Positions 1-8,312 of a stretch of DNA of 64,000 nt are shown here, in pieces (the first letter of the stretch is position 1; the number at the start of each line of letters is the position of its first letter). The position numbers and the translations under genes were made by a program. The stretch spans positions 62,001 to 126,000 of the forward strand of contig NZ_JAJAEL010000038.1 of the NCBI RefSeq assembly GCF_020447205.1, given 5' to 3'. Source of the DNA: Thalassolituus alkanivorans. Lineage in GTDB: Bacteria; Pseudomonadota; Gammaproteobacteria; Pseudomonadales; Oceanobacteraceae. The notes below the pieces were generated by a model. That model searched no databases and was not told the DNA's origin. It saw nothing but the letters and a program-made list of their open reading frames with translations.

Positions 1-285
1 ATGGCCGGGCAGCGTTACGACCGCGAGCTGGTGGATGTCTTTATGACGGTGCTGGATGACTTTGAAGAAGGTGTGGTGCCGAATCTGGAGCGTATCAACA
101 TCAAAGAGGCGCGCGTTGGTATGATTCTGGCCGGCAATCTGGTCAGTCCGGCGGGGGTGGTTCTGCTGTCAGAAGGAACACAGCTGACGGAGCGTCATGT
201 GGCCAAACTGCAGGCCATGGAGCGGCAGTTCGAGGGCCATGAAATCAAACTGCACGTGCGGCGGGAATCCGCCGCGAAAAAGTAA
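1..285 (+). CDS. C-terminal fragment of an HD-domain (HD-GYP/HDOD-like) response regulator
   Basis: Reading is open from the first base, so the gene begins upstream of the window and only 94 C-terminal residues are seen. The segment reading ARVGMILAGNLVSPAGVVLLSEG, broken here by a short beta-rich repeat and followed by LTERHVAKLQAME, resembles the tail that follows the HD phosphohydrolase core in many proteobacterial response regulators. The catalytic core itself is not present, so whether it degrades cyclic-di-GMP cannot be judged. It ends 15 bases before the stop of the convergent ribA. The family call rests on the tail alone and is tentative. Confidence 0.5.
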   Translation: MAGQRYDRELVDVFMTVLDDFEEGVVPNLERINIKEARVGMILAGNLVSPAGVVLLSEGTQLTERHVAKLQAMERQFEGHEIKLHVRRESAAKK

Positions 286-300
286 GCAACAGGCCGTCGC

Positions 301-957
301 TTACTTCTCAGTGTCGTCGCTGCTGCCCGGAATATCATCATCCTGATGAGTGACAATACCGGCCGCCGATTGCGGCAGATAATGTCCCAGCTTGCTGGCT
401 TTGGTGTTCAGATAGCCATCGTTATGCGGGTTGCGTCCCACCTGTAACGATACCCGCTCAACCACATCAACCCCGGCTTCGCTCAGTGCTTTTACCTTGC
501 GGGGGTTATTGGTCATCAGACGGATAGCGTGAATTCCCAGGTGATCGAGCATTGGCCGGCACATACTGTAGTCACGCATATCGGCGCCAAAGCCCAGCTG
601 TTCGTTGGCTTCAACGGTGTCTGCTCCCTGATCCTGCAGGTTATAGGCACGGATCTTATTCAGCAGGCCAATGCCACGGCCTTCCTGACGCAGGTACAAC
701 ACCACACCACGGCCGGCTTCGGCCACAGCGCGCAGCGCTTCTTCCAGCTGGTAGCCACAGTCACAGCGCATACTGAACAGCGCATCGCCGGTCAGACATT
801 CAGAATGTGCCCGTGCCAGTACCGGCTCGCCATTGGCGATATCGCCCATGGACAGAGCTACGTGCTCTTTGCCGTTGCTGCTGTCTTCAAAGCCATGCAT
901 GGTGAAGACACCGAACGGTGTCGGTAATTTGGACGAAGCAATGAATGTGATACTCAA
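301..957 (-). CDS. ribA: GTP cyclohydrolase II
   Basis: Catalyses the first committed step of riboflavin synthesis: GTP to diaminohydroxyribosylaminopyrimidine phosphate, formate and pyrophosphate, in the cytoplasm. The 218-residue protein shows the zinc-binding cysteines ([17 protein letters not shown]), the RQEGRGIGL motif and the TNNPRK motif expected of RibA. I place the start at a TTG (955-957): an AGGAG lies eight bases upstream, and the first residues (about SKLPTPFG) align with the usual RibA N-terminus, whereas the next ATG, at residue 20, would remove it. The C-terminal 20 residues are acidic and variable. It stands alone here, away from other rib genes. I see no FMN riboswitch in front of it. 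Confidence 0.95.
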   Translation of the reverse strand: MSITFIASSKLPTPFGVFTMHGFEDSSNGKEHVALSMGDIANGEPVLARAHSECLTGDALFSMRCDCGYQLEEALRAVAEAGRGVVLYLRQEGRGIGLLNKIRAYNLQDQGADTVEANEQLGFGADMRDYSMCRPMLDHLGIHAIRLMTNNPRKVKALSEAGVDVVERVSLQVGRNPHNDGYLNTKASKLGHYLPQSAAGIVTHQDDDIPGSSDDTEK

Positions 958-1145
958 TGGGAGTACTCCTGGGTAAAACAGGGCGCGTATTCTAACAGTC
1001 TGACACTGCCCTGCCTAATGCGATGTCGCCAAAGACCGGCGGCTTGTTATCCACTGTGGCTTTGTTGTTGCCGTGGCGATTGTGCATCAATGCCCCCGGG
1101 AGCAGGCGGAATACAGGGAAAAGTGCAGTAGAATTGCACCATCAG

Positions 1146-1171
1146 AACGTCGCTGGCGGCGTTATTTTTTT
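1146..1171 (+). terminator. Hairpin with T-run upstream of the YugP-like gene
   Basis: A 7-bp stem (AACGTCG / CGGCGTT, one G-T pair, loop CTGG) is followed by seven T. It has the form of an intrinsic terminator on the plus strand, yet no plus-strand gene ends here: the upstream gene ribA is on the minus strand. It could end an antisense or small transcript from 960-1145, or be part of the leader of the next gene. Confidence 0.45.
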
Positions 1172-1204
1172 CTCAGCGAACAATGAATACAGGAAACCGA
1201 CCCA

Positions 1205-1882
1205 ATGATCTGGCTGCTGTTGGCCTTGTTAGTACTCGCGATTCTTATTTTACCCGGCGTATGGGTGCAGCATGTGCTGAAAAAGCACAGTGCTCCGCGC
1301 AATGATTATCCGGGTAACGGTGGCGATATGGCGCGTCACCTGCTGGCCAAACTGGAGCTGAATGATGTGCAGGTGGAAGCCACCGATCAGGGGGATCACT
1401 ATGATCCACGCAGCAAAACGGTACGTCTGACCAGCGATAAACTGGACGGCAAAAGTCTCACCGCGGTAGTGGTCGCGGCCCACGAAGTCGGCCATGCACT
1501 GCAGCATGCGCGTAAAGAAACCCTGTTTCAGAGCCGCACCGGCTTTGCCGTGCTGGCCTACTGGATGCAGCGTATCGCTCCATTGGCGCTGCTGCTGGCG
1601 CCGTTTCTGGCGGTGGTTGCCCCTGTTGCCTCGCGTTTTGCCCTGGTTGTGGCGGTTGGAGCCATGCTGATCGGCACTCTGGTGCATATTGTTACTTTAC
1701 CGGTGGAGTGGGATGCCAGCTTCGGTAAAGCGCTGCCATTGTTGCGCGAAGGAGAGTATCTGGACGAGCGCGATATGAAAGCCGCGCACAGCATTCTGAC
1801 GGCAGCGGCTTTAACCTATGTTGCCGCTTCGCTGGTCAGCCTGCTGAATATTGGTCGCTGGCTGCGCCTGCTGCGGCGCTGA
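1205..1882 (+). CDS. YugP-like membrane zinc metallopeptidase
   Basis: A 225-residue membrane protein of the neutral zinc metallopeptidase family PF04298 (Bacillus YugP type). The zinc motif HEVGH is at residues 93-97, and the family's downstream LPVEWDAS segment (about 164-171) is present. Hydrophobic segments lie at residues 1-20, about 120-140, 142-165 and 198-218, so the protease is probably held in the inner membrane. An AGGA sits nine bases before the ATG. The downstream membrane NTPase starts 65 bases later. The substrate is unknown for this family. Confidence 0.85.
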   Translation: MIWLLLALLVLAILILPGVWVQHVLKKHSAPRNDYPGNGGDMARHLLAKLELNDVQVEATDQGDHYDPRSKTVRLTSDKLDGKSLTAVVVAAHEVGHALQHARKETLFQSRTGFAVLAYWMQRIAPLALLLAPFLAVVAPVASRFALVVAVGAMLIGTLVHIVTLPVEWDASFGKALPLLREGEYLDERDMKAAHSILTAAALTYVAASLVSLLNIGRWLRLLRR

Positions 1883-1947
1883 TATTGTGCTGCCTTTTCG
1901 TTTAGGGCCTGTTAACGTGCACGCATGGACACCGTAGTGAGTGAAGG

Positions 1948-4035
1948 ATGAACCTGTCTCAATATTCCAGCCGCCGTTATTTCCTGTTACTGCTGGCACC
2001 GTTTCTGGCAGTACTGTTGCTGGCGCCTGCCGCTCATGCGGCTTTACCCGGAATCGACTGGCCCGGATTGGCAATGATGCTGCGTGCAGAATGGCAGCAA
2101 TTGCACACCACCTTAAATAATGTTGTCAGCGCCTGGGACAGTCTGCTGCATGGCATTCCCGAAGGTCAGCGCACACAGGTAATTATGAACAGCGGTGCAC
2201 CGCTGCTGCTGGTTTTTCCCCTGCGCTGGCTGGCCAAACTATTTGCCAGCTGGACTGCCAGTATTTTAGCGGCACTGCATAACCGTCTGATTGGTGGCGG
2301 TATTCATCATCAGGGACTGCGTGCGATTACCCGGTTTATCAGTGGTATTACACCACTGCTGCCCTGGGTGCTGCTGCTATGGCTCAGCACGTTGCTGCCG
2401 CCTATGCAGCAAGAAACCGCCGGAGTCGGAGGCGCACTGCCTCTGCTGATGCAGGTTTATATTCTGTATGTGTTGCTGAAACTGGCTTCGGAGTGGTTTC
2501 TGTTCAGTGTTTGTCAGGGCGCTGGCAGTTATTTAAATGCCGACAGCACCGCGCTGCTGGAGCAGCGTGCCCGTTCATCGACTTCCTGGTTGTTGTTGCC
2601 CTGGGCGCTGATTGCGCTTGCCGATTATCTGTTTCACCGTTCGATGATCAGTCAAATGGTGGGTGGTTTTGTCTGGCTGTTCAGCTGGGTGGTTATCAGC
2701 TACCTGCTGCATTTTTACCGCGAAGAATTAATACAGAATCTTAAGCGTCTGTTGCCCGAACAGATGGACCCTCTGATTGAAAAAGCCGGTCATGGGCGCT
2801 TTATGAATCTGATTCTGCCGCTGTGGATTCCTTTTAATCTGCTGCTGTTCCTGCAGGCATTTATTGCCCAGTTGCTGGTGGAATTTACCTGGTATCAGAA
2901 GCTGAATGCACGCTGGTTCCGTATGAAAAATACGGTGGCTGATAACGGCGAAGAAGATGATCAGGGTGAATGTACCGACGACAATTATCTGCGCTGGTTT
3001 AATGCCGGCAATGACTGGGATTATCCGATTATCGATACCGGTCTCAGTGCTGCTATCCGCAAGAATTTTGATGCCTGGGACGCCGAACGCAGCGACGATA
3101 ACGTTATGCTGATTACCGGCGAGCCGGGAATCGGTAAAAAATCGGCGGCCAAACGTTTTGCCAATGCCCTGCAGAATGAAAACAGGGAGGTACAGATACG
3201 GCAGCTGGACGTGCCGGCAAAAACCACGAATGCCGCCGACATTTATCGCCTGATAGGTGACGCGCTGGAAATAGATTTAAGTGCCGGCCCGGCAGCGCTG
3301 GCAGCCCAGGATGAACAGCTGCAACCAACGCTGATTATTCTCAATAATGCTGAAAACTCATTCCTTGCCGACGTAGGTTGCCTGGATGGCTGGCGCACAC
3401 TGCTCAGCCTTACCAATACCCGTGTACAGAATATCTACTGGCTGATTGTTATTAATAATCAGAGCTGGGCTTATCTGTGTAATGTGTTTGGCCGTGATTA
3501 TCAGATGCGTAATGTGATCCGGGTAAAACGCTGGACGCAGGCAGAAATCCGTTCGCTGATTTTGTCGCGCAACCAGAAGAGCGGTTATCGCCTGCAATAC
3601 GATGATGTGCTGATTGATCCGCGCTCGCCGGTTGCCGGCGCATTGCGCAATGCCGAGCAACGTTATTTCAGCCTGCTGTGGGATGCCTGTCACGGTATTC
3701 CGGTCACGGCGCTGATGCTATGGAAAGAGTCGGTCAGTACCCAGCGTGGTGTGGCTACAGCCAGCATTCCACGTTTGCCTGCCAGCACCGGCTTTGAAAA
3801 ATCCGGGCCGCGCATGCTGTTTATTTTTGCGGCCATTGTAACCCACGGCAATCTGACTACGGCGGAACTGGTACGGGTAACCAATACCGCAGAAAACATT
3901 GTACGCTTTGCTCTTAAAACCGGGCTGGAAGCCGGTATGATTGAAAAAGGCAATGATGGTCGCTACGGCATTACCGCGCTTTGGTATCACACCGTGGTGA
4001 GCACACTGAACAGGATGAATATGCTGAATGAATGA
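1948..4035 (+). CDS. Multi-pass membrane protein with C-terminal P-loop NTPase and winged-helix-like end
   Basis: The 695-residue protein begins with a signal-like segment (cleavage plausible after AHA, residue 31). Several hydrophobic spans follow between residues 60 and 320 (for example ITPLLPWVLLLWLSTLL and LILPLWIPFNLLLFLQAF). A soluble half runs from about 330. That half has a Walker A motif, GEPGIGKKS (about 389-397), and a Walker-B-like strand, LIILNNAEN, in which the usual acidic residue is Asn. A sensor-1-like strand, LIVINNQS, comes next. The last 80 residues look like a winged helix (TTAELVRVTNTAENIVRFALK). It overlaps the mscS-like gene by 8 bases, so the two are probably translated together. 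I do not recognise a named family. Inference: a membrane NTPase that gates, senses for or assembles the adjacent channel. Confidence 0.7.
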   Translation: MNLSQYSSRRYFLLLLAPFLAVLLLAPAAHAALPGIDWPGLAMMLRAEWQQLHTTLNNVVSAWDSLLHGIPEGQRTQVIMNSGAPLLLVFPLRWLAKLFASWTASILAALHNRLIGGGIHHQGLRAITRFISGITPLLPWVLLLWLSTLLPPMQQETAGVGGALPLLMQVYILYVLLKLASEWFLFSVCQGAGSYLNADSTALLEQRARSSTSWLLLPWALIALADYLFHRSMISQMVGGFVWLFSWVVISYLLHFYREELIQNLKRLLPEQMDPLIEKAGHGRFMNLILPLWIPFNLLLFLQAFIAQLLVEFTWYQKLNARWFRMKNTVADNGEEDDQGECTDDNYLRWFNAGNDWDYPIIDTGLSAAIRKNFDAWDAERSDDNVMLITGEPGIGKKSAAKRFANALQNENREVQIRQLDVPAKTTNAADIYRLIGDALEIDLSAGPAALAAQDEQLQPTLIILNNAENSFLADVGCLDGWRTLLSLTNTRVQNIYWLIVINNQSWAYLCNVFGRDYQMRNVIRVKRWTQAEIRSLILSRNQKSGYRLQYDDVLIDPRSPVAGALRNAEQRYFSLLWDACHGIPVTALMLWKESVSTQRGVATASIPRLPASTGFEKSGPRMLFIFAAIVTHGNLTTAELVRVTNTAENIVRFALKTGLEAGMIEKGNDGRYGITALWYHTVVSTLNRMNMLNE

Positions 4036-4849
4036 AACCAACGGTCTGGTCGATGGCCTGCTCAGCATCGCCGGTATTTTTAATCTATATGCGATTTTCT
4101 GGCTGATTATCGGTGGCTTTGCGCTGTGGGGTGGCGCTCAGGGATTAAATAACCTCAGCCAGCGGTTGATGGGAAAAATTCCCGCCCGGCGTTTTTTAAT
4201 TCTGCAGATTTCCACGCTGCTGACGTTTGCGCTGTATATCTTCGGTACCGTTGGCTTATTTATTGCCGTGCTGCAACCGCCGAAAGAGCTGCTGTTTGCC
4301 GCCGCCGGTTCCGTGGCTGTTGCACTGGGTTTTGCCTTAAAAGATATTGCTGCATCGCTGGTGGCCGGTATTCTGCTGCTGTTTGACCGCCCGTTCCGTG
4401 TTGGTGACCGCGTCAGCTTTGGCGATACCTATGGCGAGATTGTTTCTATTGGTCTGCGTACCGTGCGGCTGGTGACACTGGACGATAATCTGGTCACTAT
4501 TCCCAACTCGCGTTTTATTACCGATGTTGTCGCCTCCGGTAATGCCGGTGAGCTGGACATGATGGTGGTTACTGATTTTCATCTGGCCCTCGGCGCCGAT
4601 CTGGCTGAAGCACAAAAGTTAATCGAAGAAGTGGTGGTGACCAGCCGTTACGCCTACCTGAAAAAACCTGTGGCTTTTACTCTGGAAGAAGTTGAAATAG
4701 CTCATGTGCTTGCCATCCGTCTGCGGGTAAAAGCCTATGTGCTTGATGTGCGTTACGAGAAAGCCTTTCAGTCGGATATCGTTCTGCGTGGCACGGCGCT
4801 GCTGGCACAACATGATATTGCGCGTCCTAAACCGCTGCAGGCTTTATAG
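4028..4849 (+). CDS. MscS-family mechanosensitive channel (short form)
   Basis: A 273-residue small-conductance mechanosensitive channel homologue. Two hydrophobic helices (about residues 17-36 and 56-82) precede the pore-lining TM3, recognisable from AAAGSVAVALGFALKDIAASLVAGILLL broken at the Gly/Ala packing residues. The conserved beta domain, RPFRVGDRV to TIPNSRF, follows. The ATG lies inside the last codons of the preceding NTPase gene, an 8-base overlap indicating translational coupling. The protein should sit in the inner membrane as a heptamer and release solutes on hypo-osmotic shock. Pairing with a private NTPase is unusual, and a second, longer MscS is encoded at 25594-26676. Confidence 0.9.
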   Translation: MNETNGLVDGLLSIAGIFNLYAIFWLIIGGFALWGGAQGLNNLSQRLMGKIPARRFLILQISTLLTFALYIFGTVGLFIAVLQPPKELLFAAAGSVAVALGFALKDIAASLVAGILLLFDRPFRVGDRVSFGDTYGEIVSIGLRTVRLVTLDDNLVTIPNSRFITDVVASGNAGELDMMVVTDFHLALGADLAEAQKLIEEVVVTSRYAYLKKPVAFTLEEVEIAHVLAIRLRVKAYVLDVRYEKAFQSDIVLRGTALLAQHDIARPKPLQAL

Positions 4850-4925
4850 TGGTTTAGTGTTTCTGGCCTGAGGTAACAATTGATATGATGCTGCCTTCAG
4901 GAATTCTCACCAGGGACATAAAAAA

Positions 4926-5693
4926 ATGAACATTCTCTCTCTGCTTAAAATGCCGCTTATTGCCAGTGTTGTACTGCTCAGCGGCTGTATCGACGGCTTT
5001 GAAAAACATCTGCAGGATGCCATCAGCTTGTATGGCGAACGCAAAGTGCAATACAGCGAACAGACCGGTGGCGCCACCGATGCTTTGTTTGACCGCTTGA
5101 TTCTGACAGAAACCCTGTTGCTGCCGGTTGCCAAAACCTATGATGCGCGCGCTTATCCGTTTACCGAACAGGGCATTGCGATTATCCAGAATGACTTTGT
5201 GCCGATGGACGATAACCGTGGCTTTGATTACCCGTTACCGCCTGCTGCGGAGCTGACCGCAGAACTGGAACAGCAGGCACGGGATATTATCCGGCAATTA
5301 TTTGCCATTGACGGTCAGGATGCCTTTGCCGTCAGTGATGCCGTTAATAACGTGCTGCGCAGTATCGATGTGCTGGAACACCGTCACAATATTTATCTGC
5401 CTATGAGCAAACACCTGATTGAATCTTTGGGCTATGGCGCGCTACACAGTTTGTATTACCGTTGCGAAAGTGCCAATAAAACCTACCAGCTGGGGCAGGA
5501 TCTGATGGCACTGCAACTGCTGGCGATTAAAATCGGCAACCCGCTGGGTTACGACCGCGACGCTAACGTATTTCATCAGCAGCGTGTCGGCGTATTACTG
5601 AATGATCTGCCTCATATTCCTTTTCTGCAGGAATACGACCAATACATAATGAACGACAGGGATCGCCTGCAGATTTGCCTGCAAGCGTTTTAA
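4926..5693 (+). CDS. Predicted lipoprotein of unknown function
   Basis: A 255-residue protein with a short signal and lipobox, VLLSGC, putting the lipidated Cys near residue 21. The mature part is helical and has a PLGYDRDANVF segment, but I do not recognise a family with confidence; distant relation to the DUF3080 lipoproteins is possible. An AGGGA is about ten bases upstream of the ATG. It lies between the channel gene and nudC on the same strand and may share transcription with them. Confidence 0.7.
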   Translation: MNILSLLKMPLIASVVLLSGCIDGFEKHLQDAISLYGERKVQYSEQTGGATDALFDRLILTETLLLPVAKTYDARAYPFTEQGIAIIQNDFVPMDDNRGFDYPLPPAAELTAELEQQARDIIRQLFAIDGQDAFAVSDAVNNVLRSIDVLEHRHNIYLPMSKHLIESLGYGALHSLYYRCESANKTYQLGQDLMALQLLAIKIGNPLGYDRDANVFHQQRVGVLLNDLPHIPFLQEYDQYIMNDRDRLQICLQAF

Positions 5694-5721
5694 GTCCGGA
5701 TTGATCGACGGAAAAACGGTT

Positions 5722-6558
5722 ATGACCATCGAATTTATTTACCATCCCGCCATCGTGCCAGGCGAAGACAGTCCGCAAACTCTCAGCCTGTATTTTCTTG
5801 GCGAGCGTCTGCTGCTGAAGCCCGGGGTGATGGACAATGCAGAGCAAGCCATGCCGTGGACAACCGATTCCGTTGAACAGGACCCACGGCTGGAGTTATT
5901 GCTCGGCAGTGTTAATGGTGTGTCGCTGCGAGTGGTTGGTCTGGCCGATATTCCGCCGGGGTTTGAAGAGGTGGCATTGCGCGATTATCTGCTCGCCGCC
6001 AGCGACGATATTTTCCGTGTGGTAAATGCTGCCGCACAGTTACGTTACTGGCGCAGCACGCAGAACTTCTGCAGCCGCTGCGGCACGCTGCTGAAGCCTA
6101 TTGTGAATGACCGTGCACTGGTTTGCCCGGCATGCAGCTATCGTTCTTATCCGAAAATATCCCCGTGTGTGATTGGCGTTGTGCGCAAAGGACGGACATT
6201 ATTGCTCGCTCACTCCAACCGCCACCGCACCGCCATGTATTCCTGTCTTGCCGGTTTTATTGAAGCCGGCGAAACCGCCGAGGAAGCACTGGCACGGGAA
6301 ATATTTGAAGAAGCCGGAGTTCAGATTAAAAATCCGCGCTACCTCGTCTCGCAGGCATGGCCATTCCCGCACCAGTTAATGCTCGGCTATTTATGCGACT
6401 ACGACAGTGGTGAACTGAATATCGACACCACTGAACTGGAAAGTGCCGACTGGTTTGATATCGACAACCTACCGCAACTCCCGGCACCACAGACCGTGGC
6501 GCGTAAATTAATTGAAGCGGCGGTGGAGCTGATTAAAGAAGACGAGGGAAGTTGCTGA
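5722..6558 (+). CDS. nudC: NAD(+)/NADH diphosphatase (Nudix)
   Basis: Hydrolyses NAD(H) to NMN(H) and AMP; family members also remove NAD caps from RNA. Visible are the four-cysteine zinc knuckle (CSRCG and CPACSYRSYP), a full Nudix box from GFIEAGE to REIFEEAG, and the downstream specificity motif. That motif normally reads SQPWPFPxS but here reads SQAWPFPHQ, so Pro and the terminal Ser are replaced. An in-frame TTG at 5701 would add seven residues; I prefer the ATG at 5722, preceded by GGAA, giving 278 residues. The N-terminal half is diverged, as usual in the family. Confidence 0.92.
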   Translation: MTIEFIYHPAIVPGEDSPQTLSLYFLGERLLLKPGVMDNAEQAMPWTTDSVEQDPRLELLLGSVNGVSLRVVGLADIPPGFEEVALRDYLLAASDDIFRVVNAAAQLRYWRSTQNFCSRCGTLLKPIVNDRALVCPACSYRSYPKISPCVIGVVRKGRTLLLAHSNRHRTAMYSCLAGFIEAGETAEEALAREIFEEAGVQIKNPRYLVSQAWPFPHQLMLGYLCDYDSGELNIDTTELESADWFDIDNLPQLPAPQTVARKLIEAAVELIKEDEGSC

Positions 6559-6593
6559 TTACTGCAGATAGGAGCAATGGTTGTTGCGGATAA

Positions 6594-7169
6594 CTACTGT
6601 GGTTTTTCTCCGTTAATCAGCATCGTTAGGAATTTTTCAAATCTTGCCTGTCGGGTTTCGGGCTTTTTTGCTTCCGCCAGACGGAAAGCTATCAGGGTGC
6701 GGCTTGATTTGGGCAGCGTTGCAAAAAACTGCTTTGCCTCTGGTCTGCTTTCCAGCGCCTGCAGAAAGTCGGCGGGAACTTCCATATCGCTGACGCAATA
6801 GGCTTTTTCCCAACGGCCATCCGCTTTGGCTGCGTGTACGTGCATCAGGCCGGGTTCCTGCATCCGGCCTTCTGCGATTAAGCGTTCTATATGTTCAGTA
6901 TTTTTCTTCGACCAGATACTGCGCGGGCCTCTTGGCGTAATCCGCTGCAGATAAGCCTGTTCATCAAGAGATTTGCGGATACCGTCAATCCAGCCCCAGC
7001 ACAGAACTTCTGATACAACATCTTCCCAGACAACGCTGGGAATACCTGTGTTTTTCTTAAAAATCTTCACCCACAATTCACGCTCAACCGCGTGGTTCTG
7101 CCTGAGCCACAGGCCAAGTTCTTCAGCCGTGGCAAAGGCAATGATTTTCTGCGGATCGGGGACAGGCAT
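6594..7169 (-). CDS. YdeI/OmpD-associated family protein
   Basis: A 191-residue protein of the YdeI (bacteriocin-protection/OmpD-associated) family. The N-terminal part carries VSEVLCWGWIDGIRKSLD and RSIWSKKNTEHIERL, both typical of the family, and the C-terminus has the basic helical segment (RFEKFLTML). The function is not established. A GGAGG precedes the ATG. It sits 59 bases downstream of the VOC gene on the same strand and is probably co-transcribed with it. Confidence 0.85.
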   Translation of the reverse strand: MPVPDPQKIIAFATAEELGLWLRQNHAVERELWVKIFKKNTGIPSVVWEDVVSEVLCWGWIDGIRKSLDEQAYLQRITPRGPRSIWSKKNTEHIERLIAEGRMQEPGLMHVHAAKADGRWEKAYCVSDMEVPADFLQALESRPEAKQFFATLPKSSRTLIAFRLAEAKKPETRQARFEKFLTMLINGEKPQ

Positions 7170-7228
7170 AAGGCTGGAGCCTCCTCAGTCAGAACAGCGA
7201 CTGGCGTTCTCAGTCATCGCCAGCGTGG

Positions 7229-7600
7229 TTACATATTTTTTGCACCAAAGGCTATTTTGTTGTTATCCAGATCACGCACATAAGCCGAGAAACGCGGCCC
7301 TCTCTGGCCGGGTTTGCCTTCACAGCTTCCGCCTAATTCAATGGCTTTGTTATACAGACGGGTAACTTCATCCTCAGAATCAAGGCTGAAACCCAGCATT
7401 GTGCCATTGCCATTGGTCGCTGTGTTTTGATCAAAAGGAATTGCCACGGCAAAGGCTCCGTCTTCATCCTCACCCTGCCAGAATGTCATACGCTCGCTCG
7501 CAAAGGTCTGGCGCATTTCCGTATTTTCGAACAGGGCATCATAGAACTTAACCGCTGCTTCCATATTGTTGGTGCCAAACACAAAGTAATTCATCTTCAT
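7229..7600 (-). CDS. VOC (glyoxalase/bleomycin-resistance fold) protein
   Basis: A 123-residue single vicinal-oxygen-chelate domain (two beta-alpha-beta-beta-beta units). FVFGTNNMEAAVKFYDALF at the start and FSAYVRDLDNNKIAFG at the end are the usual edges of this fold. The Shine-Dalgarno AGGAG lies seven bases before the ATG. The metal ligands of true glyoxalase I are not clearly conserved, so the substrate cannot be named. It is first in a probable two-gene unit with the YdeI-like gene. A palindrome sits about 60 bases upstream (7660-7679). Confidence 0.85.
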   Translation of the reverse strand: MKMNYFVFGTNNMEAAVKFYDALFENTEMRQTFASERMTFWQGEDEDGAFAVAIPFDQNTATNGNGTMLGFSLDSEDEVTRLYNKAIELGGSCEGKPGQRGPRFSAYVRDLDNNKIAFGAKNM

Positions 7601-7659
7601 TATGGTTCTCCTTCAGAAAGCAGCGAGGATAGCGGCGGCTGGTGACAGAAAGCGTCAGC

Positions 7660-7679
7660 AGTATTGATATCACAATACT
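7660..7679. promoter_or_regulatory. Palindrome upstream of the VOC gene, possible operator
   Basis: AGTATTG and CAATACT form a perfect 7-bp inverted repeat with a six-base spacer, about 60 bases upstream of the VOC start codon and downstream of pgpA. There is no T-run, so a repressor or activator site is more likely than a terminator. The binding protein is unknown. Confidence 0.4.
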
Positions 7680-7777
7680 TCGCCGACATAGCAATGAGTC
7701 GCCGGCATGGCCAGCTCCTGCGACATGTGTTGCCGCAACGGCTTTGCAGCATATTAATGTGCCAGCAGGCTGGCGAA

Positions 7778-8290
7778 TTATCCCAGCGCCAGTACCGTTC
7801 CCTGCAATACCAGCAAGCCAAAAATTCCGGCAATCACATCGTCAATCATAATGCCGAAACCGCCATGGACTTTGGCATCCAGCCATTTAATCGGCCATGG
7901 TTTGAGGATGTCGAAAAAGCGGAACAGCACAAAGCCGTACAGCAACCAGCCAAAGTCGGTGAGCACATCGCCGCTGTGCGGCAACCAGAGCAGTGTTATC
8001 CACACACCGATCCATTCGTCCCAGACAATGCCGCCGTGGTCATGTACGCCGAGGTCGCGCGAGGTGATTTCGCACAGCACGACGCCTAAGGCAAAACCGG
8101 CAATCAGAATGCCCAGATACGGCAGCGTTGGCATGCCCTGTAATAAAAAATACCAGACGGGTAATGCTGCCAGAGTGCCGAAGGTGCCGGGTGCTTTTGG
8201 TGCCAGGCCGGAGCCTAAACCGAAAGCCAGCAGGTGAATGGGGTTTTTAAGATTGGGGCGTACAGCAGACTGGTTGACTGAGTTACTCAC
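7778..8290 (-). CDS. pgpA: Phosphatidylglycerophosphatase A
   Basis: Dephosphorylates phosphatidylglycerol phosphate to phosphatidylglycerol at the inner membrane. The 170-residue protein shows the family motifs GLGSGLAPKAPGTFGTLA (residues 26-43), VWDEWIG, where the acidic residues lie, and the C-terminal IDDVIAGIF. Three to four membrane segments fit between about 40 and 165. The N-terminal 15 residues are polar and variable. In many gammaproteobacteria pgpA follows thiL, but here its upstream neighbour is the CheW-CZB gene, which ends 22 bases before the pgpA start. Confidence 0.95.
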   Translation of the reverse strand: MSNSVNQSAVRPNLKNPIHLLAFGLGSGLAPKAPGTFGTLAALPVWYFLLQGMPTLPYLGILIAGFALGVVLCEITSRDLGVHDHGGIVWDEWIGVWITLLWLPHSGDVLTDFGWLLYGFVLFRFFDILKPWPIKWLDAKVHGGFGIMIDDVIAGIFGLLVLQGTVLALG

Positions 8291-8312
8291 AGGGTTCTCC
8301 GGCTGACCTGTT

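Noticed and set aside
529-927. Long plus-strand frames opposite ribA (and similar frames opposite priA, ahpF, oprC and others)
   Set aside because: They are antisense shadows of clear genes, have unnatural composition and no ribosome sites.
958-1145. FMN riboswitch linked to ribA
   Set aside because: No conserved RFN-element blocks are seen on the ribA strand.
1023-1208. 61-codon plus-strand frame before the YugP-like gene
   Set aside because: It runs through the terminator-like hairpin and overlaps the next start; there is no family resemblance and no good ribosome site.
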